Origin: Pseudomonadota bacterium
Lineage (GTDB): Bacteria; Pseudomonadota; Gammaproteobacteria; Burkholderiales; Thiobacillaceae
Assembly (NCBI GenBank): GCA_030653935.1
Contig: JAURYL010000102.1
Coordinates: 1 to 32,838 of the forward strand
Length of the DNA stretch: 32,838 nt
Reading direction: 5' to 3'
Position 1 is the first letter of the stretch, and the number at the start of each line of letters is the position of its first letter. The position numbers were made by a program, and so were the translations under genes. This document shows, piece by piece, positions 1-8,040 of this stretch. The notes under the pieces were generated by a model. That model was not told the origin of the DNA. It worked only from the letters and a program-made list of their open reading frames with translations, and searched no databases.

Positions 1-20
1 CCCCCTTTGGAAAAGGGGGG
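1..20. repeat. Palindromic hairpin at the window edge
   Basis: The first 20 bases form an 8-bp stem (CCCCCTTT with AAAGGGGG) around a GGA loop. No T-tract follows inside the window. It could be a terminator or an intergenic palindrome of whatever lies to the left. The following 126 bases, up to the end of the channel gene, show no gene or clear signal. Confidence 0.4.
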
Positions 21-146
21 TTCCCGCTTGAACCTTCTGTGGGCGGGCTGCATCCGGGGGCTACCTGGAAACGCTCGTGCTTCGTGCCATTCATGTTTCC
101 TGAAAGCACGGCCATAACCCGGCCGGGATCAGGAAGTCTGACGTTG

Positions 147-1850
147 CTATTTCTTTACCTTGCGGCCTGACAGCCGCATCAGCCATTGCCAGAACCAGCC
201 GCCGGGGCTGTCTTTGCCGGTTAGCAGGTAATTGAGCACTTTGAAATTGCGTAGGGCCAGTACTTGGCGGCCACGCGCGCCTTTGCCGCCGCAGAACAGG
301 ATGCGGTCGCCGGGGAACAGCGGGGTGTCCAGGTCCGGCAGCAGAGCTTCCGAATTGCCCAGGAGCAGGGGGGTGCAGGGGAGTTCGGCGTCGCGGTCGG
401 AAGGGTCGCGCAGCAGGTCGCGCAAGGTTGGTTCCATGCCCAGGTCCATGGCCTGGCGGATGGCGATGGCGTTTTCCGGGCTGAGTTCCACATCCCAGAT
501 TTCCGGCACGGTTTCGCCCACCACGGCGGCGATGCGCGACAGCAGTTCGTTGGCCCAGTCGTTCGACTGTTCCTTGCTCCTGACGAAGAAGCGAGAGAGC
601 AGGGGGGTGGTGAGCAGGGAGAGGAATTCATGCGCCACGATGTCGGCGGACTGCATGGTGATCTCGGCGCCGAAGCGCTTGAACAGGGGGGCGTTGGCGT
701 GCCGGTTCTGGCGCGCAACCATGAATAACTCCGGTTTGATCTGACGCGCGGTCATGACAATGGAAAGGTTGTTCACGTCGTTGTCGGTGCCGGCGACGAT
801 GCCGACGGCATCCCTGATGCCGGCCTCGATCAAGGTGTTGGCCTCGGTGCCGCTGCCGACGATGCAATCCTTGCAGCCGGTCGCCTCGGGGTTGGCCTCG
901 ACGATCACCAGTTCGATCTTCTCCCGGCGCAGGTTGCGCACCACGGACTTGCCGAAGCGGCCATAGCCGCAAATGATCCATTTACCGTGGGGCGGGTTGA
1001 GTGGCTCGCTCAGCACCATGCCGGGGATGTCGGTGAGCCAGTCGTAGAGCAGGTGCTGGCCGGGGCTGTGCAGGGCCATGCCGAGATGCTCGCCGAAGGC
1101 GGTGAAGGCGTTGACGATTTCCTCGGTGCCGAACGAGGCCATGTTGCCGGCGGTTTCCATGCCGTCGGCGCGGCAGAGCACCGGCAGTTCCGGGCGCAAC
1201 AGTTTTGTGGTGACGGCGACCGACAGGTTGGCCTGGTCGTCGTTGGTGAGGGCGATGACGCCGGCGCAGGAGCGGTGGTTCAGGCCCGCCGCTTCCAGGT
1301 TTTCCGGCAGCCGCGCGTCGCCGGTCAGGGCGGGAATCTCCAGGTGATATTGGCCGAGTTCGAGCTCGCTGATCCGTTCCGGGTCGATGTCGAGGATCAC
1401 CGCTTGCTGGTTGCGGCTGTCCAACGCCTGCATCAGCAGGGCGCCGGTCTCTCCGCAGCCGCAGATGATGTAGAAGGGCTGGCGCAGGCGCCGCACCCGG
1501 TGTTCGAAGGCGGTGGCCTTGATCACCCGCTGGAAGGCCGGGTCCTGCAACAGCGCCAGGATGGTGCCGATGCTGTAGAGCCAGACCAGCACGGTCATGT
1601 AGACGGTGACCAGCGCCCAACTGCGCTGGGCCTCGCTGAAGGCGGCCGGTATCTCGCCGAAGCCGATGGTGGTGGCGGTGTAGCTGACGAAGTAGAAGGC
1701 GTGGAACAGGCTCATGCCCGGCGTCGGGTGGCCGTCGGCGTCGACGCCGGGCACCAGGCTCATGCCCAGGACGGAGATGGCATAGCTGGTGATGAGCAGG
1801 ATCAGCGGCAGCCGCATCCGCCGCAGAACCAGGAACAGCACGCTGTGCAT
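147..1850 (-). CDS. Potassium channel protein with two RCK/TrkA-N domains
   Basis: A 567-residue inner-membrane protein expected to conduct K+ and to be gated by cytosolic ligand-binding domains. The N-terminus has one membrane helix (about residues 14-34), a pore helix and a filter-like TTIGFGE at 60-66. A second helix follows (about 78-100). Two Rossmann-type RCK units come next, with glycine motifs CGCGETG (about 130) and CGYGRFG (about 294), each ending in a mixed alpha/beta region. This matches the family of two-TM channels fused to paired TrkA-N domains. The filter ends in Glu where the usual signature (TVGYGD) has Asp, so ion selectivity is inferred. The gene lies 24 nt downstream of the small membrane-protein gene at 1875-2258 on the same strand and is probably co-transcribed with it. 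The start codon has only a weak GGAT-like ribosome site. Confidence 0.88.
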   Translation of the reverse strand: MHSVLFLVLRRMRLPLILLITSYAISVLGMSLVPGVDADGHPTPGMSLFHAFYFVSYTATTIGFGEIPAAFSEAQRSWALVTVYMTVLVWLYSIGTILALLQDPAFQRVIKATAFEHRVRRLRQPFYIICGCGETGALLMQALDSRNQQAVILDIDPERISELELGQYHLEIPALTGDARLPENLEAAGLNHRSCAGVIALTNDDQANLSVAVTTKLLRPELPVLCRADGMETAGNMASFGTEEIVNAFTAFGEHLGMALHSPGQHLLYDWLTDIPGMVLSEPLNPPHGKWIICGYGRFGKSVVRNLRREKIELVIVEANPEATGCKDCIVGSGTEANTLIEAGIRDAVGIVAGTDNDVNNLSIVMTARQIKPELFMVARQNRHANAPLFKRFGAEITMQSADIVAHEFLSLLTTPLLSRFFVRSKEQSNDWANELLSRIAAVVGETVPEIWDVELSPENAIAIRQAMDLGMEPTLRDLLRDPSDRDAELPCTPLLLGNSEALLPDLDTPLFPGDRILFCGGKGARGRQVLALRNFKVLNYLLTGKDSPGGWFWQWLMRLSGRKVKK

Positions 1851-1874
1851 CGCGCGATCCGTGGGAATGCGTGG

Positions 1875-2258
1875 TCAGCGGTGGTACAGCACCGTCTCGA
1901 TGATCAGGATGATCACCGAGAGTACGTTGGCCATGAGCGCGCCGGCGGCGAGGGAGACGATGCTGGCCATCATCGAGGGGGTCATGCCGGTGTCGGTCAT
2001 GTGTACCGCCCAGGCCCAGACGCAGGCGGCGGCGCTCAATTGCAGGATGGCGGCAAAGCTGGTGGCCAGGTGGATGGCGCCGATCTGTGTGCGTTCGCCG
2101 AATTTCAGCACCGTGGCGATCAGGTTGACCACCACCACCGCGAACAGCTCGTAGACATGGTGATGCTCGATGTTGTCCAGTTCACCGATGACGAAGCCGA
2201 AGTTGAGGGTCATGGCGAGGATGATGAAGAAGCCGAAAACGACCTTTTCCAGATTCAT
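1875..2258 (-). CDS. Small four-helix membrane protein (DUF6394-like)
   Basis: A 127-residue protein, almost entirely hydrophobic, with four predicted membrane helices (about residues 7-25, 39-53, 60-81 and 95-121). The motif NLIATVLKFGERTQIG sits in the loop after helix two. It resembles the uncharacterised family I know as DUF6394, which I recall next to TrkA-type channel genes; that name is from memory. GGAG lies 8 nt before the ATG, supporting this start. It precedes the K+ channel gene by 24 nt on the same strand, so an accessory role in ion transport is a reasonable guess, but no catalytic residue is visible. Confidence 0.75.
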   Translation of the reverse strand: MNLEKVVFGFFIILAMTLNFGFVIGELDNIEHHHVYELFAVVVVNLIATVLKFGERTQIGAIHLATSFAAILQLSAAACVWAWAVHMTDTGMTPSMMASIVSLAAGALMANVLSVIILIIETVLYHR

Positions 2259-2313
2259 GACGTGGGCTCCGCATAAGTGGTGCGCGGCATGATAGCGCTT
2301 CGCGTTGGTGCCG

Positions 2314-2344
2314 TAGCGCCGGTTCCGCCTGAAGACCGGCGCTA
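2314..2344. repeat. Diverged palindromic repeat of family B
   Basis: Perfect 10-bp inverted arms (TAGCGCCGGT and ACCGGCGCTA) flank an 11-nt loop. The outer sequence matches the TAGCGCCGGC-type repeats found elsewhere in this window. It lies in the 210-nt gap between the divergent DUF6394-like gene and soxY. No other clear signal is visible in that gap. Confidence 0.6.
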
Positions 2345-2468
2345 TGGGCGATTACCGCGCAACCCCGCGCCGGCGGATTTGCATTTCACGGGGCGTCGGA
2401 CGGGGGGATTGGCCGCCGCCGTGGGATGATTCCCGCCATCTCATTTGCTTATGAATTCGGAGTCAGTC

Positions 2469-2930
2469 ATGAATCAGTCCCGACGCGCCGTCCTGCGCGG
2501 AACGCTCTCCACCGCCGCGCTATCGGTCGCGGTGGTCGCCGGATTGTTGCGCCCGCAATCGGCGCTGGCCTTTAACCGCGAGAGTCGCCTGGGGAAAACG
2601 CTGCGCGCCCTGCAAGCCAGCAATCCCGCCATGACCGACGCAATCCGCTTGAACGCGCCCAATATCGCGGAAAACGGCGCCAGCGTCTTCATCAACTTCG
2701 CCTGCGCGTTGCCCGATGTCGATGCCCTGTTCGTGCTCGTGGATAAAAACCCGCAACCCCTGGTCGCGGCTTTCCATATCGCGCCGGAAGTGGTGCCTGC
2801 GCTGGAAATGCGCATCAAGCTCTCGGGGACGGCGCAGGTCTGGGTGATCGCCCGCAGCGCCGGGCAGTTCTTCAAGACGATGAAGACGGTGACGGTGACC
2901 GCCGGCGGCTGCGGCGCCGGGGAGAACTGA
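2469..2930 (+). CDS. soxY: SoxY-like thiosulfate-oxidation carrier protein
   Basis: A 153-residue secreted protein. The N-terminus MNQSRRAVLRGT followed by a hydrophobic stretch ending ALA is a twin-arginine signal peptide, so the protein should be exported folded to the periplasm. The body matches SoxY, and the C-terminus carries the swinging-arm Gly-Gly-Cys motif (Cys148 in GGCGAGEN). In the Sox pathway this cysteine holds the sulfur substrate. The ATG at 2469 is chosen because GGAG lies 6 nt upstream and it begins at the Tat peptide; in-frame TTG (2445) and ATG (2451) codons upstream are less likely. Oddities: residues AGEN extend past the usual GGCGG end, and no soxZ (the obligate partner in characterised systems) or other sox gene is adjacent. 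Confidence 0.85.
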   Translation: MNQSRRAVLRGTLSTAALSVAVVAGLLRPQSALAFNRESRLGKTLRALQASNPAMTDAIRLNAPNIAENGASVFINFACALPDVDALFVLVDKNPQPLVAAFHIAPEVVPALEMRIKLSGTAQVWVIARSAGQFFKTMKTVTVTAGGCGAGEN

Positions 2931-2993
2931 GCCGGGTAGGGGCGCTCGAACAGTTTGCTTGAACCGAGATTGTTCGTCTGCCGAAGCGGGCAA

Positions 2994-3015
2994 GTAGCGC
3001 CGGCGTCTCGCCGGC
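2994..3015. repeat. Palindromic repeat B
   Basis: GTAGCGCCGGC joined to the inverted half GCCGGC through a TCTC-containing centre (variant with CGTCTCG core). It lies 63 nt after the soxY stop codon in a gene-free gap. A small AAGGGA/TCCCTT hairpin follows near 3054-3070 without a T-tract. Confidence 0.7.
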
Positions 3016-3088
3016 TTTGTCCTTCTGATTAGGCCCACGAAGCAGGCTGGCCCCAAGGGATGCCGTCCCTTCAGTGCATCCGAAATGG

Positions 3089-3319
3089 TTACAGCAGCTT
3101 GACCAGGGTGGCGACGATGCCGACGGCGGCGATCATGAGGCCGCCGAGTTTGATGGTCATGCGGTACTCCAGTTCGCGCAGGTCGCGCTGGAGTTCGAGG
3201 CGCAGATCGGCCAGGTCGCGCCGGGTGGCGAGATCGCTTTGTGCTTCCGTCACCACGCGCACCACGGCCTCAATCAGGCGGCGAACGAAATCATGGGTAT
3301 CGAAGGTTACCGTGCTCAT
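3089..3319 (-). CDS. Small DUF1640/CCDC90-like coiled-coil membrane protein
   Basis: A 76-residue protein starting MSTVTFDTHDFVRRL. A heptad-rich helical segment (about residues 17-50, rich in Leu, Arg, Glu and Asp) is followed by one C-terminal membrane helix (KLGGLMIAAVGIVATLVKLL). This arrangement is typical of the DUF1640 coiled-coil family in proteobacteria, whose function is not established. I start at the ATG at 3319, which gives the family N-terminus; a GTG three codons upstream would add MRR. No strong ribosome site is visible. The gene is monocistronic and faces away from the GH57 gene; the 259 nt between them show no identifiable operator. Confidence 0.75.
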   Translation of the reverse strand: MSTVTFDTHDFVRRLIEAVVRVVTEAQSDLATRRDLADLRLELQRDLRELEYRMTIKLGGLMIAAVGIVATLVKLL

Positions 3320-3578
3320 GCGGCGCACTTTACCGGATACCCCGCGTTTCAGGAATCGAATGTGACGCCACGCCGTTCGACGCTATCCGGGTGGTCTCTA
3401 CGCCACGGCTTGAGTAGCGCGATCAACCGCGCCAACGCGACTCAACGACTGGGGTAGGGGGCAAGGGGCGCACCGGAGGCGGATGGGCTGATATGCTTCG
3501 CCCCCTCCCGTTGTTCCGGGTCGGCGCGCCGCCGGTTTCAGGGAACAACTCGCCTCACCACGAATACCAGGATCATTT

Positions 3579-5606
3579 ATGTCTCGAACCGTCAGCCTGC
3601 TTTTCGGCGTCCATGCTCATCAACCCGTCGGCAATTTTCCGGAAGTCATGGAGGACGCCCACCAGCGTTGCTACAAGCCCTTCCTGGAAACCGTCCACCG
3701 CTACCCCGATTTCAAGTTCGCGCTACATGCCTCCGGCTGGTTGCTGGAGTGGCTGTTCACCCATCATCCCGACGACATGGCGCTGCTGCGCGAGATGGCG
3801 ACACGTGGCCAGGTGGAGTTCTTCGGCGCTGGCGACATGGAGCCGGTGCTGGCGGTGATTCCCTACCGCGACCGGATGAGCCAGCTCGCCGCCATGTCCG
3901 ACCGCCTGGAGCAGTATTTCGGCCAGCGCCCGGATGGTGCCTGGCTGACCGAGCGGGTCTGGGAGGCCACCGTGGTTCCCGCCCTGGCCGACTCCGGCAT
4001 TCGCTATGTGATGGTGGACGACTACCATTTTCTCTGCGCCGGCGCCGAGCGTGAGCAACTCAACGGCTACCACACCACCGAGGAGGATGGGCGTCGCATC
4101 GACGTCTATCCGATCTCCGAGGCCTTGCGCTACCGCCTGCCGTTTTCCCCGGCGCAGGAGGCGGTCGGCTATGTCGAATCGCTGGCCGACGAGACGGGCG
4201 ACGCCGCAGCAATCTATTTCGACGACATCGAGAAATTCGGCATCTGGCCGGAAACCTACAACTGGGTCTACGAGCGCGGCTGGCTGAAGCAGTTCATCGA
4301 GGGCGTGCTCGCCTCGCAAACGATCCGCAGCGCCCACATCCGCGACCACCATCGGGAGACCCGCACCCACGGCATCGTCTATCTGCCCACCGTTTCCTAC
4401 AGCGAGATGGGCGAGTGGACCTTGCCGGCGCCGGCGGCGCGACGCTATTCGGAACTGGTGCACGCCGCCCAGCACGAGGGTGTTCTGGAACGCGACCGCC
4501 CCTACATCCGTGGCGGCATCTGGAAGAATTTCCTGACCCGCTACCCGGAGGCCAACTGGGCGCACAAGCGCATGCTGGGCCTGTCCGAGCGCCTCGCCGC
4601 GCTGCCGGAAGGCCAGGTGCGCCAGGATCTGGTCGAGTTGCTGCATGAGTCGCAGGCCAACGACGCCTACTGGCACGGCCTCTTCGGCGGCATCTATCTG
4701 CCGCATCTGCGGCGCGCCGTGTGGCACGCCATGATTCAACTGGAGCGTCGGCTCGACGGCCTGCAAGCGCGGCCGCCATTCACCACCGGCGATCTCGATC
4801 TCGACGGCCGAGAAGAAATCTTCATGAGCAGTCTCGCGCTCCAGGCCGTGGTCAGGCCGGACAAGGACGCCGCCCTGATCGAACTGTCCAGCTACATCCT
4901 GGGGCAGAACTTCGGCGACACGCTCAAGCGTTACGAAGAGCATTACCACGAGAAAGCCCAAGCCGGCGCCGCCGCGGCCAGGGCGCACGAAGGCGAAGGC
5001 ATTGCCTCGGCGCATGACGTGGTGCGCTTCAAGCACGAAATCACGGCGGAGGACCTGCGACCCGACAGCCGCTCGCGCGGCCTGTTCGTGGAAAGCTGGA
5101 CTGATCACAACCAGAAATTGCCGGTCGAGTACGCCACCACCTTCATCCAGGGCGGCGCCGTGCTGTGCATGGGCCAGGCCGGGGAAACCCGGATGGCGAA
5201 GATCTACAGCCTGCGCGACAACATCGTGCAGGTCGCGTTCAAGACCAATGGCAGCGGCCGCCTTGCCACCCGGATCAATCTCGCCATGCCTTGCTGCGAT
5301 GGCCCCGCCGGACGCTATGTCGTCAACGACGCTGATGGCCAACCCTCTATCGCCGGTGGTTTCGGCCAGAGCCTGACCTGGGACGCGTGCTCCGATCTCG
5401 GCGTCGAGGATCATTTCCTCGGCGGTGCCATCCGCCTGCACCTGTCCGTGCCGGCCCGGATCAAGGCGCAACCGCATTTCACAGTGTCGCAATCGGAGGC
5501 CGGCTTCGAAAAGATCATGCAGGCGGTCGAACTGACCCTGATCTGGGAAGTTGATGGTCCGTTCGAAGCCAATCTGACACTTGAAGTGGCGCAGTTGGCT
5601 CGCTGA
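3579..5606 (+). CDS. Glycoside hydrolase family 57 (4-alpha-glucanotransferase/alpha-amylase type)
   Basis: A 675-residue cytoplasmic enzyme with no signal peptide. The N-terminal catalytic barrel begins with the GH57 signature HAHQPVGNF (residues 12-20). Glu125 in WLTERVWE corresponds to the nucleophile (Glu123 in the Thermococcus litoralis enzyme), and Asp216 in FDDIEKFG to the acid/base (Asp214). The central region (about 310-400) and the C-terminal beta-sandwich (about 430-670) fit the DUF1925 and DUF1926 modules of family glucanotransferases. The expected activity is transfer or hydrolysis of alpha-1,4-glucans such as glycogen. AGGA lies 6 nt before the ATG. No glycogen or maltose gene is adjacent; the next gene is an FKBP isomerase 71 nt away. 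Family assignment is firm; amylase versus transferase cannot be settled from sequence. Confidence 0.9.
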   Translation: MSRTVSLLFGVHAHQPVGNFPEVMEDAHQRCYKPFLETVHRYPDFKFALHASGWLLEWLFTHHPDDMALLREMATRGQVEFFGAGDMEPVLAVIPYRDRMSQLAAMSDRLEQYFGQRPDGAWLTERVWEATVVPALADSGIRYVMVDDYHFLCAGAEREQLNGYHTTEEDGRRIDVYPISEALRYRLPFSPAQEAVGYVESLADETGDAAAIYFDDIEKFGIWPETYNWVYERGWLKQFIEGVLASQTIRSAHIRDHHRETRTHGIVYLPTVSYSEMGEWTLPAPAARRYSELVHAAQHEGVLERDRPYIRGGIWKNFLTRYPEANWAHKRMLGLSERLAALPEGQVRQDLVELLHESQANDAYWHGLFGGIYLPHLRRAVWHAMIQLERRLDGLQARPPFTTGDLDLDGREEIFMSSLALQAVVRPDKDAALIELSSYILGQNFGDTLKRYEEHYHEKAQAGAAAARAHEGEGIASAHDVVRFKHEITAEDLRPDSRSRGLFVESWTDHNQKLPVEYATTFIQGGAVLCMGQAGETRMAKIYSLRDNIVQVAFKTNGSGRLATRINLAMPCCDGPAGRYVVNDADGQPSIAGGFGQSLTWDACSDLGVEDHFLGGAIRLHLSVPARIKAQPHFTVSQSEAGFEKIMQAVELTLIWEVDGPFEANLTLEVAQLAR

Positions 5607-5642
5607 GAGGCTGGGAAAGATTGCCGCCGACGTATCGCAAAT

Positions 5643-5665
5643 GCCGGCTGGAAGCCGGCGCTACA
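5643..5665. repeat. Palindromic repeat B
   Basis: Inverted copy of the TGTAGCGCCGGC family. It ends 2 nt before the TGGAGA ribosome site of the FKBP gene, so it occupies most of the 71-nt gap after the GH57 gene. Confidence 0.8.
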
Positions 5666-5677
5666 TTGGAGAAATGA

Positions 5678-6169
5678 ATGAGCAACGACATCATCGGCCA
5701 CGGCAAAGTGGTTTACATCACCTATTCGGTCCTGGATGAGGACGGCAAGATCATGGGCCAGCAGGACATGCCTACCGGCTACGTGCACGGCGCCGGCAGC
5801 GGCCTGTTCCCGGCCGTGGAGCGTGCCCTGGAAGGACGCCAGCCGGGCGACGCGGTTAAAGCCGAGGTCAGCCCGGAGGAGGGTTTCGGCCCGAGCGATC
5901 CGAACCTGATCATCGTCGATGAAATCGACCATGTGCCGCCCACCATCCGCTACATTGGCGCCGAGGCCGAATTGCAGAACGACGCCGGCGAAAAACTCTC
6001 TTTCCGCGTCATCAACATTGCCGACGGCAAGATCACCCTCGACGGCAACAACCCGCTTGCCGGCCGCACCGCCACCATCGTGGCCACCGTCGTTTCCGTG
6101 CGCGACGCCGTCGCCGAGGAGCTGAACAGCGGTTTCCCCGCCGAACAGGGGCCGCCACCGCTGCACTGA
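5678..6169 (+). CDS. SlyD-like FKBP-type peptidyl-prolyl cis-trans isomerase
   Basis: A 163-residue cytoplasmic isomerase that catalyses cis-trans isomerisation of proline peptide bonds during folding. The FKBP half-domain is split by an insert-in-flap region as in SlyD: the opening strand with YSVLDEDGKIM (about residues 17-27), the active-site stretch YVHGAGSGLFPAVERALEG (about 36-54), the EVSPEEGFGPSD turn, a flap from about 80 to 125, and the closing HPLAG-equivalent NNPLAGRT. It lacks the histidine/cysteine-rich metal-binding tail of E. coli SlyD and ends in PPPLH. GGAGA lies 5 nt before the ATG. It may be transcribed with the upstream GH57 gene, although a repeat separates them. Confidence 0.88.
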   Translation: MSNDIIGHGKVVYITYSVLDEDGKIMGQQDMPTGYVHGAGSGLFPAVERALEGRQPGDAVKAEVSPEEGFGPSDPNLIIVDEIDHVPPTIRYIGAEAELQNDAGEKLSFRVINIADGKITLDGNNPLAGRTATIVATVVSVRDAVAEELNSGFPAEQGPPPLH

Positions 6170-6231
6170 GCCCCGCTCGGCGGCGCTGACAATCATGTCT
6201 CGATGGACACCCCCGACGATGAAACAAGGCG

Positions 6232-6260
6232 GTAGGGGCGGGTTTCAAACCCGCCCCTAC
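6232..6260. repeat. Palindromic repeat A, copy 1
   Basis: A 29-bp near-perfect palindrome, GTAGGGGCGGGTTT with its inverse AAACCCGCCCCTAC around a short centre. The same element recurs at 6386, 16731 and 30877. Confidence 0.9.
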
Positions 6261-6267
6261 GGGAACC

Positions 6268-6378
6268 CCCTCGCTCCCACGCTCCAGCGTGGGAGCAGTT
6301 CTTGGACGCTCCAGCGTCCAAAAGACCCCCACGACGCTGGAGCGTCGAAACGGCATTCCCACGCTGGAGCGTGGGAAC
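6268..6378. repeat. Repeat E block (CTCCCACGCTCCAGCGTGGGAG family)
   Basis: A series of nested palindromes built on CGCTCCAGCG and CGCTGGAGCG. The first 54 nt (6268-6321) are identical to 7891-7944. The two copies lie on either side of the RND adaptor gene in direct orientation. Confidence 0.85.
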
Positions 6379-6385
6379 GAGACCA

Positions 6386-6413
6386 TAGGGGCGGGTTTCA
6401 AACCCGCCCCTAC
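6386..6413. repeat. Palindromic repeat A, copy 2
   Basis: TAGGGGCGGGTTT and its inverse, as in copy 1 at 6232. It lies 68 nt upstream of the RND adaptor start codon. Confidence 0.9.
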
Positions 6414-6481
6414 GGGATGTGTTTCACGTTAAGTGAGCAACATCCTGGATAATTCCCGATCCTTTCAAGCCTGACTCCGCG

Positions 6482-7717
6482 ATGAACAAGAAGAAGGTTT
6501 TCCTGCCCGTGCTGCTGCTGGTCCTCGGCATCGGCGGTTTCGTCGCGCTCAAGGCGACGCGGCCGACGCCGCCGGTGGCGGTTCCCAAGGAGCCGGTCTG
6601 GCGGGTACGGACGGTTGTCGTCCAGCCCGCCGCGCAAAGCCCGGTGACCGCCCTCAACGGGCGGGTGGAAAGCCCGGAACAGACCCGCGCGGCCGCGCCT
6701 GGCGTGGGGCGGGTGCTGCGGGTGCAGGTTCGTGAGGGCCAGGCCATCAGCCCCGGGCAGCGTTTGCTGGAGCTGGACCCGCGTGACTTCCAGCCCAAGG
6801 TGGACCAGGCGCGCGGCGAAGTGGATGAACTGGAGGCCGCCATCGCCAGCGAGGAACTGCGCCACAAGGCGGACCTGGATCTGCTCGCCCAGGAGCGCAA
6901 ATTGCTCGACTTCGCCGCCGCCGATGTCGGCCGCTTCGAACAATTGCGCAAGGAGAACTTCTATTCCCAGAGCGCGGTGGATCAGAGCCGCCAGAGCCTG
7001 GCACGTCAGCAGATCACCTTGCGCGGGCGTGAGTTGGCCATCGCCGATCACAAGGCGCGCCTGGCACAGTTGCAGGCGCGTCTGTCCAAAGCGCGGGCCA
7101 ATCTCGATCAAGCCGCGTTGGCGTTGCAGCGCAGTCGGGTGACGGCGTCGTTCGCCGGTTATGTGGCGAAGGTGGAAGTCGCCGAGGGCGATCAGGTGAA
7201 CAGCGGCCAGAGCCTGCTTACGCTTTATCCGGCCGCCGGGCTGGAAGTGCGCGCCAAATTGCCGACCACCCAGCAGGACGAGTTTCTCGCCGCCATGCGT
7301 CGTGGCCAGCATCCAACCGCCACGGCGGTGGTGGCGGGCGAGACGCTGGAATTCAAGCTGGCGCGCAGTGCCGGCGCCGCCGATGCGCGCGGCCTCGACG
7401 CTTTCTTCGTGGCGCGACGCGCCTCCACGCATCTACGAGTGGGTGAACTGGTCAGCCTGCAAGTCGCGCGCGCGCCGGTCGCCGATGCCGTGGCCATCCC
7501 CTATGTGGCGCTGTTCGGCGGGCGTCAGGTGTATCGCATCGAAGGCGGTCGCCTCAAGGCGCTGGAGGTGGAGGTGCTGGGCGATGCCGGTGGCGAATCG
7601 GGGCAAACCGGCGCGCGTCTGCTGGTGAAAAGCCCGATGCTGAAACAGGGCGATCTGTTGCTCGCTACCCACCTGCCCAACGCGGTCAGCGGCTTGAAGG
7701 TCGAGGTGGTGAAGTGA
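6482..7717 (+). CDS. RND efflux periplasmic adaptor (membrane fusion protein, HlyD/AcrA type)
   Basis: A 411-residue periplasmic adaptor, anchored by one N-terminal helix (about residues 6-24). It should couple the inner-membrane pump at 8079-11198 to an outer-membrane channel. Domain order matches the family: lipoyl half-motif (about 65-95, GRVLRVQVREGQAISPGQRL), a long helical hairpin (about 100-215, rich in Ala, Leu, Arg and Gln), the second lipoyl half (VTASFAGYVAKVEVAEGDQV), a beta-barrel (about 245-330) and a membrane-proximal domain. There is no lipobox cysteine, so it is held by the uncleaved helix. The gene is separated from its pump by 361 nt of repeats rather than the usual few bases. 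No TolC-like gene is present. Substrate is unknown. Confidence 0.88.
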   Translation: MNKKKVFLPVLLLVLGIGGFVALKATRPTPPVAVPKEPVWRVRTVVVQPAAQSPVTALNGRVESPEQTRAAAPGVGRVLRVQVREGQAISPGQRLLELDPRDFQPKVDQARGEVDELEAAIASEELRHKADLDLLAQERKLLDFAAADVGRFEQLRKENFYSQSAVDQSRQSLARQQITLRGRELAIADHKARLAQLQARLSKARANLDQAALALQRSRVTASFAGYVAKVEVAEGDQVNSGQSLLTLYPAAGLEVRAKLPTTQQDEFLAAMRRGQHPTATAVVAGETLEFKLARSAGAADARGLDAFFVARRASTHLRVGELVSLQVARAPVADAVAIPYVALFGGRQVYRIEGGRLKALEVEVLGDAGGESGQTGARLLVKSPMLKQGDLLLATHLPNAVSGLKVEVVK

Positions 7718-7785
7718 GGAATTTGCTTCGATCATTGACCCGTCGTGAGTGTTCGGCCGGTCGAAATCGCACCTTCGATCCGGGC

Positions 7786-7808
7786 TGTAGCGCCGGCGTC
7801 CCGCCGGC
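7786..7808. repeat. Palindromic repeat B
   Basis: TGTAGCGCCGGC with the GTCCC-centre variant, ending GCCGGC. It is the same variant as at the 3' end of hoxH (32768). Confidence 0.8.
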
Positions 7809-7839
7809 TCCCTCGCTCCCACGCTCCAGCGTGGGAGCA

Positions 7840-7884
7840 GTGGAATTTCGCGCCGCAAGCGGACGCTCCTACGGGACGTGTTTC
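7840..7884. repeat. Direct repeat D, copy 1
   Basis: A 45-bp sequence beginning GTGGAATTTCGCGCCGC and ending GGGACGTGTTTC. It is identical to 7996-8040. Confidence 0.85.
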
Positions 7885-7890
7885 GCGTCT

Positions 7891-7977
7891 CCCTCGCTCC
7901 CACGCTCCAGCGTGGGAGCAGTTCTTGGACGCTCCAGCGTCCAACAGGCCACTACGACGCTGGAGCGTGGGAACGAG
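7891..7977. repeat. Repeat E block, second copy
   Basis: Positions 7891-7944 match 6268-6321 exactly. A shorter third copy (31 nt) lies at 7810-7840. The remainder repeats the CGACGCTGGAGCG palindrome and ends GTGGGAACGAG, as at 6368-6381. Confidence 0.85.
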
Positions 7978-7995
7978 GCCAAAAAACAAGCGTGC

Positions 7996-8040
7996 GTGGA
8001 ATTTCGCGCCGCAAGCGGACGCTCCTACGGGACGTGTTTC
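7996..8040. repeat. Direct repeat D, copy 2
   Basis: Identical over 45 bp to 7840-7884 and in the same orientation, about 110 bp apart. Confidence 0.85.

Larger units (their letters stand above)
6170..6481. other. Gene-free gap of 312 nt made mostly of palindromic repeats
   Basis: This interval holds two copies of repeat A (6232-6260 and 6386-6413), with a block of GCTCCCACGCTCCAGCGTGG-type palindromes between them (6268-6378). Residues 6411-6432 (TACGGGATGTGTTTCACG) recur at 8027-8048. No conserved reading frame is present. The promoter of the RND adaptor gene is probably in the last 60 nt, but I cannot point to it. Confidence 0.7.

Noticed and set aside
987-2276. Long plus-strand frame opposite the channel and DUF6394-like genes
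   Set aside because: It is low complexity and rich in His, Asp, Gln and Gly, without motifs. Both minus-strand genes are convincing.
3723-5492. Long minus-strand frame opposite the GH57 gene
   Set aside because: It is a shadow frame with no domain signature. The plus-strand GH57 protein has catalytic residues and a ribosome site.
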